Below, piece by piece: positions 32,251 to 43,051 of a stretch of DNA of 64,000 nucleotides. The notes under the pieces are model-generated. The model was given only the letters and a program-made list of their open reading frames with translations, was not told the origin of the DNA and ran no database searches. Source of the stretch: Dactylorhiza incarnata (lineage: Eukaryota; Streptophyta; Magnoliopsida; Asparagales; Orchidaceae); contig JAWHQI010000023.1 of NCBI GenBank assembly GCA_033032865.1, positions 744,001 to 808,000 on the forward strand, written 5' to 3'. Position 1 is the stretch's first letter, and each line of letters opens with the position of its first letter. The position numbers and the translations under genes were made by a program.

Positions 32251-32460
32251 TAAATCAAAATTTAAGATTATTTATGATGAAAAGATAATTTGGTCCCTAA
32301 AATATTTTATTTTCTGACAAATTAGAATATTGGTCACCAATATTAAATATTTACTGACCAAAATTATTTTTGCTCACTAAATAATTTAGTTAATATATAT
32401 AAAATAATTGATCACTAATATAAATAAAAGAAATTTACAGACAAATGTGTAGTTTTTCCA
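32251..32460 (+). mobile_element. CACTA-type subterminal sequence, continuation
   Basis: Interspersed TCACTAA and TGACCAA motifs continue the pattern of 25970-26403 after removal of Tat-B. Positions 32461-32694 show nothing recognisable. Confidence 0.55.
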
Positions 32461-32694
32461 ACTATTATTTTGACCCCAATATTAAATTAGGTACTTAATT
32501 AGGTTAAAAATATCCAGCAAGACGCGCGCATATCCCTGGCCTCCTCGATTTGCATCTCGTCTCTGCCCTTTCACTTTCACGCAAAATTTTTGGCTCCGTG
32601 TCCCATTTCAAAATCTGTGTCCGGGAGAAGTATCGTGCTGACAAGTGGCGAAATCAAAGGAGAAATAGAAAAATGACCGCGCAACTTCATATTT

Positions 32695-32880
32695 AATTTC
32701 CGCGGAGATCAATTGATCTCCACAGAGATCAAATTTGATCTCCGTGGAAATCAAATTTGATCTCTGTGAAGATCAATTGATCTAGATCAAATTTGATTTC
32801 CAAGGAGATCTTGATCTCCGCGGAAATCAAATTTGATCTCCGTGGAGATCAATTGATCTTCAGAGATTAAATTTTAGCAA
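32695..32880. repeat. GATC palindrome cluster
   Basis: Eight or more alternations of GATCTCCGTGGAGATC-like palindromes with AATTGATC or AAATTTGATC linkers. A smaller cluster occurs at 33519-33590. Period about 22-24 bp. Confidence 0.85.
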
Positions 32881-34507
32881 GGAAAAATGATTTTATCTCT
32901 CTAACTTTTCTCTTAATTTCGGCATCGTTCATTTTCGTTTCCTATGATTATTGCTTACACGTCGTAGCCGCATTCATGGAGTACATCGATGTGTATTTTT
33001 CGTCTCCGATCTTCACTCCCACGAGGCCGCATAAGGCGTTAAAGTTTGTTACAAGAAGAAAAAAAACTTTCTCTTTCTAACTTCTCTCTTGATTTCGGCC
33101 CCGTTGCCGTCACAGTTTTCAACGATTGTTGCTTTCACGATGTAGCCGCATCCAAGGAGCACATCATTGAGTGATTTTCGTCTCCAATCTTCGCTCCCAG
33201 GCCGTAGAAAGCGTCAGAGATTGTCACATGTTGAAGATGTTGTTTTCGCATGTTATTTTGACTTGTTTGTTCTGGATCATTTTCTCGTGAGTTTTCATCC
33301 ATGAAGGGAAAAGTGTAATGAATCAGGCTTCAACCAAAGTGAATTCTGGTTCATCTTTCTTGTATGTTCTCCAGTGCAGTGTTTGATCTATTTTTTTCTT
33401 TAATTTCAGGGCATTTTGATGTTTACGTTTTGCTGCAGTTTATTTGATGTTTGCTCTTATTTATCACTTTGTTTGTTCATTACTTAAATAACAATGATAA
33501 ATTTCAATATCTATGGTAATTGATTTTGATCTCCATGGAGATCAATTTCAACGCCATGAAAATCGAATTATCGATCTCCATAGAAAAAAAAAAGAAATTA
33601 CATATTTTTTCTGCCTAACATTTATAGTTCAGGTTCCGCATTTTCTTTTTATTATGTCACTTGTCGTAATTTTATTATTACCGGACCGAAATCTCTCTCC
33701 GGGACACGGATCCAAAAATTTCCACCACTTTCACGATTAGGTTTTCTTGCATTTCGTTGTCGCTCAGAAGTTCTTTAGGAACGAAGCTCCGCCTCGACGT
33801 CCTTTCCAGAGTGCTTATGATTTCCAAAGGTCTAGCCGTCCGATTGTCTGGTATCGTCTCTTAAACCCAAATTCCTTCTCGATTTCTTCTTCCGCTCGCC
33901 GTGATTCAGTTCATCAAGAGTCAAGACTAGGTTTAGATGTGTACTTGCATTCTTTCTGCTCACCTTCATCAATTAAATTGGGGTTTTTTCTGCAATTTTC
34001 TACAGTTTTGCTTCCTCCCTAGTCAACTAAAACTAATATGCAATTTTTTGAAGTTTTTTCTCCGAAATCTCCAGGAAGTTGTAATGAAGTTTTAGATTGA
34101 TCTATTCTATGAAGTGGACAATTTTTTTAATGTAATTTTCTTCGGTTAATGACTTCTTTTGGAAGTTTTTTGCAGTTTTAATGAAGTTATGGTTCACATA
34201 GCGCCAGGTTCTCTACAATGAAAGCTGTCTTCTGAGTGCCGACTTTTTATCTGTGTTCCTATATATGTTGAATTATTATCTGAATATTTGCCATGTTTTA
34301 GGTTCTACAACTCTAAAACGAGCTTATTCATATAAGCTCGATCCCTCTTTCTCAATATCTCTCTCCGTTGTAGCTTTCTTTCTCTTTACAACATCTCCCC
34401 TCATTGAAGTTAAAATTGTTCAATTTAATTAATTTTTGTTCCTAGTTCGTCTACCAACATCACTAATGACAATTGATTAATTTTTGTGTTGCAACTTGCT
34501 CTTGTAG
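32881..34507. other. A/T-rich DNA without recognised gene
   Basis: Short ORFs only, no conserved motif. Some stretches read like 5' UTR (33060-33240), possibly interior of a CACTA element. Confidence 0.3.
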
Positions 34508-34633
34508 CTCCCTGGACAAAATTCATGGACTTTGAATTCTACGCCGCCTCAAGTAGTTTGAAATATTGACGATGCTTCCCAACATAGAGAAAAACGTATG
34601 ACAGATTTGAATGCTGACGCCATGGAACTCAAG
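34508..34633 (+). pseudogene. Exon-like fragment of unknown gene
   Basis: 42 codons between an acceptor (CTTGTAG) and a donor (AAGGTTAATG), reading LPGQNSWTLNSTPPQVV, a TGA, then NIDDASQHREKRMTDLNADA. Not recognised; may be a CACTA-encoded or captured exon. Confidence 0.25.
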
Positions 34634-34796
34634 GTTAATGCTCATTTTCTATCTTTTATTACTCTTTTTGTAGTATAATTGCTTTCCTTTGCCTCAAAAG
34701 ATTCTGCTTTGGTAGTTTGGATAGTTTTTACTGTTGCTGTATTCAGTTTTAGTATCGATTAATTTTTTTGTTAATATTTTTAAATAAATATTTATA

Positions 34797-35191
34797 GTAT
34801 AGAATAAAGCACATTATCTAAATGCGGCTCAAGCTTTAACACATGAAGTTTATTGGGGGCTTCGACAATAGAAATATCAATTATGGGAGTGTTTTGATAA
34901 TTGTTTAAGATTTTTACTAAAGTTTCATTTGAAATTATATATTTATGGGTAAAATTCTAGAATTTCATCCTAAGCTTCATCATATATCTGAAACTTCATT
35001 GGAACTCTTGAGTTTTGGTCAATTTTTTTGAAGCTAACAAATCCAAATAATAAAGTTAACTTTCTTAAGCTGGATTAAAAAGAAAGAAATCATGATTGAT
35101 ACGAGGAAGCAAAAGAGCAGTGCATGACTATCTAGATGCATCTACATGAATATGATCTGAATGCAATTCACATAAATAGAAATAGAAGTAG
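34797..35191. repeat. Direct duplication, copy 1
   Basis: 395 bp (GTATAGAATAAAGCACATTA to AGAAGTAG), nearly identical to 38769-39166. It ends exactly at the Tat-C LTR start. Positions 34634-34796 are A/T-rich with nothing recognised. Confidence 0.92.
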
Positions 35192-36151
35192 TGTTGAAAC
35201 CAGAAAACTGACTTCGACGTTCGCAACGGGTATGCAGCTGACCCTTACTTGACCTGAGTTAGAACACTTTACCAGTCGCGGAGATTCAAAGAACCTTTCA
35301 CCGAAGAAGACTTGAACCTTGAAACAGACTCCTTGAGCTGCAGCGAGGAGATCCCACCACACACCCGGAAGATCAAAAAGAGCTTCCCCTCCCAAGCCAA
35401 TGCTGAGCCTGGGCACCCTGGAGAGCACTAAGGAGCACCTGCCTGTCGACTAGTCGGACAGGGGGTAGGAGTGCTTGCTCACGAGTAACACGTGAGGGAG
35501 AGAAGATCCGAACCTCTCCCAAGGTGCCCATGTGGGTCTATTTATAGACTTCTTGAAAAATGGCCTGCGGATAGCCAAAATGGCCTTCCAATAGCCGACT
35601 TCCGCTGTTTGAAATGGCTAAACGCGGGTCGAAAGTTACTTCCCGAGTCTTCCTTAGCGACCCTGCAACCCTGCGACCTTGCAACCCTGCGACCTTGCAA
35701 CCCTGCGACCCTACGACCTTGCAACCCTGCGACCTTGCAACCCCGCGACCCTGGGACTTTGCAACCCTGCGACCTTGCAACCTTGCAACCCTGCGACCTT
35801 GCAACCCTGCAACCTTGCAGCCATGCAACCTTGTGACCTTGCAACTCTGCGACCTTGCAACCTTGCAACCCTCATGCGCACTCGCACCAGGCCGAACAGG
35901 TGGGGTGAAGGCAGCTCGAAGGGGTAGTTTGTCCCCCGCCTACCTGACTTTGGGCGAGTGGTCCGTCCACGCGTCCCTTGCCTTGGGCGAGTGGACCAAG
36001 GTCCACTCTCCCCTTGCATTGGGGAGGGGGGGGGGGGCAGGCGAGTGGACCAGTTGGTCCACTCCCTCCTTCTTGCCTGGGTCTTACGCTCGGACTTGCT
36101 AATTCGTCTGTGTCCACAATGAGTTCGCTTGACAAATATGGGGGTTGCACA
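35192..36151 (-). repeat. Tat-C 3' LTR
   Basis: 960 bp, TGTTGAAACC to GGGGTTGCACA in plus orientation. It contains a minisatellite (35660-35878) absent from Tat-A and Tat-B LTRs. Confidence 0.88.
35660..35878. repeat. CCTTGCAACCCTGCGA minisatellite inside the Tat-C LTR
   Basis: About 25 alternations of 8-mers CCCTGCAA/CCTTGCAA and CCCTGCGA, effectively a 16-bp repeat. It keeps several frames open on both strands, so the ORFs over it are not evidence of genes. Confidence 0.92.
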
Positions 36152-36459
36152 CAATCCCCGCTCTTTGCGAGCTTGTCTCAAGCTTGCAAAGAAAGTCCAC
36201 CCCGCTTATTTGGCGAGCAGGTAAGACTTTTATGGAGTATTCGAGCTTGGCACGAGTTTGGAAAAAACAATGAAGAACCTGTGGTTCGGAGAGACGGGCG
36301 CTAGACAGAAAGCCCCTCATGAGCTCGACTCCCACCAGGAGCCTAGCTCATCTGGAGGTTTGGAGAAAAAGACTCAACACCTTCTGGGAGCCCAGCTCAA
36401 CTGGAGGTGGAGAAAAGGACTCAAGGACTTCTTTCTAAAACCTCTCATTCCATGATGTC

Positions 36460-38170
36460 ACACGAGAGGTCTACCTACCCTGCCGGCTAGTGAGAGCTCG
36501 GTCGGTGGAACCTTCTTGGGGACTTTCACAAACATTCATTCCTTGCCTCTCCGAGAGGTCAACCTACCCTGCCGGCTAGTGGGAGCCCGGTCAGCGGAAC
36601 CATCTCGGGGCTCTCAATAAACATTTTAAACTTGCCTCTCCGAGAGGTCAACCTGCCCTGCCGGTTCGTGGGAGCCCGATCAGCGGAACCATCTCGGGGC
36701 CCTGCCTCTCTGAGAGGTCAACCTGCCTTGCCGGCTAGTGGGAGCCTGGTCAGCGGAACCATCTCGGGGCTCTCAACCAGAAACAACTTCCCTGCCTCTC
36801 GGGTGAGTTCTCCAGCCCCGCCGACATCAAGGAGCCCGATCAGCGGCTCTGCTCGAGGCCTTAACCAAAAACATCTTTACGCCTCTTGAGTGAGTGCATC
36901 AGTCCTGCCGGCATCAAGGATCCCAGTCAGCGGCTCTGCTTGGGGCCTTAACCAAAAACAACTTTCCGCCTCTCGAGTGAGTGCATCAGTCCTGCCGGCA
37001 TCAAGGAGCCCGGTCAGCGGCTCTGCTCGGGGCCTTAACCAATAACAACTTTCTGCCTCTTGAGTGAGTGCATCAGTCCTGCCGGCATCAAGGATCCCAG
37101 TCAGCGGCTCTGCTCGGGGCCTTAACCAAAAACAACTTTCCGCCTTTCGAGTGAGTGCATCAGTCCTGCCGGCATCAAGGAGCCCGGTCAGCGGCTCTGC
37201 TCGGGGCCTTAACTAAAAACAACTTTCTGCCTCTCGAGTGAGTGCATCAGTCCTGCCGGAATCAAGGAGTCTAGTCAGCGGCTCTGCTCGGGGCCTTAAC
37301 CAAAAACAACTTTCCGCCTCTCGAGTGAGTGCATCAGTCCTGTCGGCATCAAGGAGCCCGGTCAGCGGCTTTGCTCGGGGCCTTAACCAAAAACAACTTT
37401 CCGCCTCTCGAGTGAGTGCATCAGCCCTGCCGACATCAAGGAGCCCGGTCAGCGGCTTTGCTCGGGGCCTTAACCAAAAACAACTTTCCGCCTCTCGAGT
37501 GAGTGCATCAGTCCTGCCGGATCAAGGAGCCCGGTCAGCGGCTCTGCTCGGGGCCTTAACCAAAAACAACTTTCTGCCTCTCGAGTGAGCGCATCAGTCC
37601 TGTCGGCATCAAGGAGCCCGGTCAGCGGCTCTGCTCGGGGCCTTAACCAAAAACAACTTTCCGCCTCTCGAGTGAGTGCATCAGCCCTGCCGGCATCAAG
37701 GAGCCCGGTCAGCGGCTCTGCTCGGGGCCTTAACCAAAAACAACTTTCCGCCTCTCGAGTGAGTGCATCAGTCCTGCCGGATCAAGGAGCCCGGTCAGCG
37801 GCTCTGCTCGGGGCCTTAACCAAAAACAACTTTCCGCCTCTCGAGTGAGTGCATCAGTCCTGCCGGATCAAGGAGCCCGGTCAGCGGCTCTGCTCGGGGC
37901 CTTAACCAAAAATAACTTTCTGCCTCTCGAGTGAGTGCATCAGTCCTGCCGGCACCAAGGAGCCCGGTCAGCGGCTCTGCTCGGGGCCTTAACCAAAAAC
38001 AACTTTCCGCCTCTCGAGTGAGTGCATCAGTCCTGCCAGCATTAAGGAGCCCGGTCAGCGGCTCTGCTCGGGGCCTTAAAAAACAACTTTTTGCCTCTCG
38101 AGTGAGCGCATCAGTCCTGCTGGCATCAAGGAGCCCGGTCAGCGGCTCTGCTCGGGCCCTTAACCAAAAA
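36460..38170. repeat. Tat-C tandem array, about 20 units
   Basis: Four early units (GAGAGGTCAACCTGCCCTGC type, 36460-36790) are followed by about 16 units of 86-88 bp (CTCGAGTGAGTGCATCAGTC, CTGCCGGCATCAAGGAGCCC, GGTCAGCGGCTCTGCTCGGG). Very uniform, so recently amplified. Same family as the array of X. Confidence 0.93.
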
Positions 38171-38209
38171 TATTTCTATTTTACCTAGCGGGAAGCTTCC
38201 AGTGCACCG

Positions 38210-38768
38210 CGCCCTGTCTTGTCCGACATGTCTTGTTTGAACAAAAAACGACTTGCATAATGAAAATATAAAGATTATGGCATTTTGCAATATGTCGTCC
38301 GACATTTTAGATCAAATCCGCTATGTCGTCCGACATTTCAGATCAAATCCGCTATGTCGCCCGACATTTCAGATCAAATCCACTATGTTAGACTTAGAAT
38401 CTTTTGTGCATGATTGAAGAGAAAATATTTATTTTCTGAATTAATCTATTCAATATTTCATATGCTTTGCTATTCATTTATTTTACATATACTTGTGAGG
38501 ATATATATATCATAATAGTTAGAAATACTAGGTAATTGCACTCAGTTCAAATATAAAATGATGCTGCAAGTATTTGGTCTTAATTATTACTGGTGGTGGA
38601 AATAGTAGATGCATAGAAGCATACACCAAAAGTTGTTATAACTTGTAATATAAATATTTTTTAGGAATCCGACATTTTAAAATGTCCCCGACATGTCTCC
38701 GACATCCGACATCTGATATCTAAAAACTCAATCCTACATGTCCCCGACATCCGACATCTGCAACCTTG
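38210..38768. repeat. Segment bounded by CCGACAT repeats
   Basis: Three tandem 34-bp units with palindrome TGTCGTCCGACA or TGTCGCCCGACA (38288-38390), an A/T-rich middle, then CCGACATCCGACATC repeats (38670-38762). No ORF. May be a small non-autonomous DNA transposon with repetitive ends, but no terminal inverted repeat or duplication was established. Confidence 0.5.
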
Positions 38769-39166
38769 GTATAGAATAAAGCACATTATCTAAATGCGGC
38801 TCAAGCTTTAACACATACAGTTTATTGGGGGCTTCGACAATAGAAATATCAAATATTGGAGGGTTTTTTGATAATTGTTTAAGATTTTTACTAAAGTTTC
38901 ATTTGAAATTATATATTTATGGGTAAAATTCTAGAATTTCATCCTAAACTTCATCATATATCTGAAACTTCATTGGAACTCTTGAGTTTTTGGTGAATTT
39001 TTTTGAAGCTAACAAATCCAAATAATAAAGTTAACTTTTTAAGCTGGATTAAAAAAGAAAGAAATCATGATTGATACTAGGAAGCAAAAGAGCAGTGCAT
39101 GACTATCTAGATGCATCTACATGAATATGATCTGAATGCAATTCACATAAATAGAAATAGAAGTAG
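38769..39166. repeat. Direct duplication, copy 2
   Basis: 398 bp, second copy of 34797-35191 with a few differences. Confidence 0.92.
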
Positions 39167-39500
39167 GACATGGGCTGCAAATAAAAGACCATCTATGAAC
39201 ATGTGGCTAACTATGCCACGCGGGCGCACAGATTTAATTCAGATAACAAATGAAACTCACTCTTGATATTATTGTAATAAAATCAGAGAGCATGATAATG
39301 AGCAGCAACCCCAACAAGGGGAGGATGGATTGCGGTCGGTTCTTCGAATATTTTCTGCCTGTTGGGCTGTTCTAGCAGCACGCTGATTCCTTCTGGCCTC
39401 TGCTGCAGCTTGCTTATCCTCCGCTTAATGTTTTGCAGAGTCTTGCTTGCTCATAACTTTGTCGTGAGCCTCTACTACATGCTGATTCCTTTTGGCCTCT
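39167..39500 (-). other. Coding-like minus-strand segment, unknown
   Basis: A minus-strand frame with one stop reads DKVMSKQDSAKH, then AEDKQAAAEARRNQRAARTA. The phrase E-A-R/K-R-N-Q occurs twice. Helical and basic; not recognised. Confidence 0.25.
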
Positions 39501-39507
39501 GTCGCAG

Positions 39508-39705
39508 CACGACAATTGGTGTAAGAATTAAGGATAACACTCTACCCGAAGGATGTATGTCAACTATTGCTTGGAAAACTAGAACACCTAGCAGCAATCC
39601 ACACAAATTCAACAGTACGACAATTGGTGTAAGAATCAAGGATAACATTATACCTGAAGGATGTATGTCAACTATTGCTTGGAAAACTAAAACACCTAGC
39701 TCGTA
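39508..39705. repeat. Two-copy tandem duplication of about 80 bp
   Basis: CGACAATTGGTGTAAGAAT to AAAACACCTAGC occurs at about 39511-39590 and 39618-39697. Positions 39706-40287 show no recognisable gene. Confidence 0.85.
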
Positions 39706-40287
39706 ATAATGAAGTAAAATACATCTTATTTCTATGCACTTTTCGTATAATTTTATTTGCCTTATAATGACAATGAGAAAATTTGATTTGTTATAATTCA
39801 TCTGAAATTGATTTCACCTAGAAAATTAGAACAAATGCACATTTCTCCTTACGATTCTCTACTTAGACCCATTGAACATCATTACATATTGTTCAGTACC
39901 TTCAATTTATTTGGGTAGGGAAAAGGAAATAAGTCTATTAGGTTCCTGGTTCGAACTGAGAGTTTGAACATCAAATAAAAAATCTTTTGGAAGTTGATGG
40001 TTCTATTAGGCTCCTATATAAACATAAAGTTCATGCATAGGATATATTAAATTTATTGGGGCGTGGATATCTGAACTGAGCTCCCGATACCCCATGCAGT
40101 CAATCTTCCTGACCTTCTTTGTTATGGATGTGAACGACACAGAGTGCAAAGGGGCATCGACAGCGTGGCGAGTCTAATCCAGGAGGAAGGGGCCCGCGAC
40201 CGAGACTCCGGTGTGATTTTATTATGTCCCGAGAAGAGTGTTATATCTATCAATCTCCTGAGCTATTTCTTGCTTTGGTGATATCAG

Positions 40288-40679
40288 ATCAAGCCGAAGG
40301 TTGGAACTGTATGCTTTGGTGTTACTGCTAGCCATGGAGCGCTTCTTCTTGCTGGAGGTGAAAAGGGAATGCGATTTGCTATGCCAAATGTTAGAGTTAT
40401 GAGACATCAACAACAAACTGGATGTGGGGTGTGTTTTAGATTTAACAAATTTTTTTAATCAATTCATTGTGTGGGAAAACCTCTCACCTCACGCTTTGTG
40501 ATATTTATACCTCTGTAACAATTTAACATCAAGCAATAAGTTGTTGGTTGCAATCTGTTTTTGGATGTGGTACTAACAAGTAGTTATTTATGTTCTAATG
40601 GTTCCTTAATCCTACTGTTCTGTAGGGCCGTGTGGAGGATGTGAGGAGGCAAGTTAATGAAGCTGTTCAAAGTCGTCAT
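40288..40679 (+). pseudogene. Two exons of a plastid-type Clp protease subunit (ClpP family)
   Basis: Exon 40288-40428 (47 codons) reads [20 protein letters not shown], then [18 protein letters not shown] and RHQQQTGCG. Exon 40626-40679 reads GRVEDVRRQVNEAVQSRH. Both have proper acceptor and donor sites and join in phase. The family core is clear: the Ser before HGA aligns with the nucleophile, and the His in RHQ with the catalytic His (family usually MIHQP). No transit peptide, upstream exons or downstream exons are recognisable nearby. Surroundings are TE-rich, so this is a captured or relic fragment rather than a working gene. I cannot assign which nuclear CLPP paralogue it came from. Confidence 0.75.
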
Positions 40680-41396
40680 GTAAGTTTTTGAGCTTTTACA
40701 CTATCTCATTCATGCTACGCTTGCAATTTATGCTATCTAGTCTTTTTGTAAAAAACTTTTTTTAATATTTGTTGTCTTAAATATTAAGTAATGTTGAGTA
40801 AATGAAAATAGATTTAACTTCACAATTTGATACTGGATGTACATAGGAAGCTGAATTTACGTAGGAAATATGACAAATTGACCTTCATTAGTTAAATTCA
40901 TTTCTCTTTCCAATTATTTGGCGATTTTATGTTTCTATTGTATTTTTGAAGGTGTCAATTTGATTGTGATTTGCAGAGCGCATCTTGATGTATTGTGGTA
41001 TGATTAGACTATAAAGAGTATTTGAATTCGGGCGAGGAAAATTTATGTTAATTGATTTGAATTTCAATTGAGGTGAATTGAAGATATTTGTTTTAATTGA
41101 ACATTGAGCTATCAGAGGTTAGTGGATGTGCTAAACAACTTGAAATTCACTTTTATTAACTTATGACTCACTGCATGATATTATTATCCTTCCTTAAAAT
41201 GCTTGAAGATCCGTGTTTCTGATAATTACTGTATAATATAATACATGAGCATTATTGCAGTAGTGTCATTGTTATATTACATATGCATTTTGCATCTTCT
41301 TATATTTTCAAGAACTAGTTTCATCTTCTCATATTCAGTGTGATACATATCCTCTTACTTAATTGTTGGAACCATGTGATGTGTGGATAACATGAT
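40680..41396. other. A/T-rich DNA, nothing recognised
   Basis: No further ClpP exon, ORF or repeat was found. Confidence 0.4.
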
Positions 41397-41399
41397 TAA

Positions 41400-41619
41400 G
41401 GCTTTATTTGGCGCGGCTTTTGGAGGCGGCGTTTGCGGCAAACGCCGCCGCAAGGCGGGTAACCAAACTCCCGGCTGTGGCGTTTGCCGCGTCTCCTCCC
41501 GCCGCGCCCTGCGAAATGGAGCAAAACTCTCCATTTCGAGCCCCACCTCCTCCCCTCCGATCCCAACCCGGCGTCTCCACCCGCCGCTTGCTCCCGCAAC
41601 CGCCGAATCAAACAAAGCC
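41400..41619. mobile_element. Tourist-like (PIF/Harbinger) MITE
   Basis: 220 bp with terminal inverted repeats GGCTTTATTTGG / CGAATCAAACAAAGCC and the 3-bp duplication TAA on both sides (41397-41399, 41620-41622). Strongly GC-rich against A/T-rich surroundings. The interior also has inverted GGCGTTTGCGGC/AACGCCGCCGC arms. ORFs over it are compositional. Positions 41623-41927 show nothing recognised. Confidence 0.82.
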
Positions 41620-41927
41620 TAACTGTCAGTGCATTGTTCATCTAGCAAAATAAGTGGACATTCTTCAGAATTTTTATGTTGAGATTGTTTTTATTGCAGG
41701 GAAGAGAATTTACCATAGCAGAGAAGACAAATTATTTATTTTTCATGATAAATGCCTTCCATGTAAATTCTAAATTATATATATTTGAATTCCTCACACC
41801 ACCAAAGTATTATATGAAACTAAATTATATTGTATCTTTAATTCTTTGCTTGTCGTGATTAATTTGGTTTATTAAAAATAATTACTCTGTATAGTTTTTC
41901 ATTGGTTTTATCAAATAGAGGAAATAT

Positions 41928-42601
41928 CACTACAACAAAATAGAGAAATAGCGACGTTTTTTCTGCGGCGTTTTTCAAAGCATGGCCATATAATTTGGCA
42001 TCTACGATGTTTTTCAAAGCGTGGCCATATAATTTGGTATCCGCGGCGTTTTAGTTTTAAAAATGTCACTAAAGATTTATTTTTTTCAGCTCAGCACCAA
42101 AGAAACATATATATGCCGAACATTATTGCGACGGATTGCTCCAAATGGATAAACTGACGGCTGCACCACTTGGGATTGTCGACGACTTTCATTTCCACCG
42201 GCGGCCTGCTCAATTTTGCTTCTACCGGCGATATGTTCCACAAGAACTCAACATCAAGCGCTGAGATTGAAGGATTTCAGTCCTTAGGTTTTGCATGCTC
42301 AAAGGTCATGATTGATCTCTTCGTTTCTTCTCTTTTCTTTTAGCACGCGTCAAAGAATTGATCTTCTCTTTCTTGATCTGTCGGCGAAGAGGTAACTATA
42401 CTTCCTTTTTCTCGCATCAAAGCTTGACTTCCTGCAGCTGGAATGTATTTACCTAAGTCTTTATGTTGATAATAAATATGATAAGAGTTGAATGCTTAGT
42501 TTCTGGTTGTTTTTTTTTATCAAAGTTCTCCTTTTTTTTTTCTTACAATAGCAAAATTGTAATAGTTTGTATAAATAAATCTGATCAATTTAATACCTTG
42601 A
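41928..42601 (+). mobile_element. Second CACTA left terminus
   Basis: CACTACAACAAAATAGAG is followed by two copies of a roughly 50-bp repeat (GTTTTTCAAAGC, GTGGCCATATAATTTGG). Transposase sequence and the right end are not seen. Subterminal motifs resume at 43052-43250 beyond the foldback element. Confidence 0.6.
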
Positions 42602-42610
42602 TAAAAAAAA

Positions 42611-43042
42611 GGGAATTTATATAAGCAGCCCGTGTTTGGCTGTTGGCAGCCCCCATTTCTATGAGTTATAACGCGCCTTTTGAAAATATGCATTATACAT
42701 GCATATTTAGGAAAAGTGTTTAACACGAAAATTGTAGATCTCATCGAGATCTACAACTTTCGTGTTGAACACTTTTCCTAAATATGCACGCACAAGACGT
42801 ATTGCCGCTCTGATCGTAATTGTAGCAAATTTTTGACGCGGCTTTTGAAAATACGCTTTGTACATGCATTTTTAGGAAAAGTGTTCAACACGAAAGTTGT
42901 AGATCTCGATGAGAACTACAATTTTCGTGTTGAACACTTTTCCTAAATATGCATGTATAATGCATATTTTCAAAAGACGCGTTATAACTCGTAGAAATGG
43001 GGGCTGCCAACAACCAAACAAGGGCTCCTTATATAAATTCCC
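42611..43042. mobile_element. Mutator-type foldback MITE with 9-bp duplication
   Basis: 432 bp with nearly perfect inverted arms of about 120 bp (GGGAATTTATATAAG inward) and the 9-bp duplication TAAAAAAAA on both sides (42602-42610, 43043-43051). The poly-A content makes the duplication less decisive. Two strong internal hairpins lie at about 42711-42781 and 42872-42942 (arms AGGAAAAGTGTTNAACACGA). Confidence 0.75.
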
Positions 43043-43051
43043 TAAAAAAAA

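Larger units (their letters stand above)
35192..38175 (-). mobile_element. Tat-C remnant: 3' LTR and tandem array only
   Basis: LTR 35192-36151, polypurine tract 36152-36171, a short antisense-gene remnant (36172-36460) and a tandem array. Pol, gag and the 5' LTR are missing. The LTR keeps Tat features: CCCACCACACACCCGGAAG, TATA complement near 35536-35548, and GCGAGTGG palindromes. Confidence 0.85.

Noticed and set aside
31817..32288. ORFs across GAGTGGACC palindromes in the Tat-B LTR (likewise at 43720-44714)
   Set aside because: Palindromic GC-rich sequence keeps frames open on both strands; LTR, not gene.
35492..36102. Repeat proteins of the form ATLQPCDLATL and CKVAGLQGRRVA on both strands
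   Set aside because: Product of a 16-bp minisatellite and GC palindromes in an LTR; open in several frames at once.
37238..38188. ORFs with SASRSPVSGSARGLNQKQL repeats
   Set aside because: Same reason: translation of the Tat-C tandem array.
41355..41653. GC-rich ORFs on both strands
   Set aside because: Composition of the Tourist-like MITE; no protein similarity recognised.
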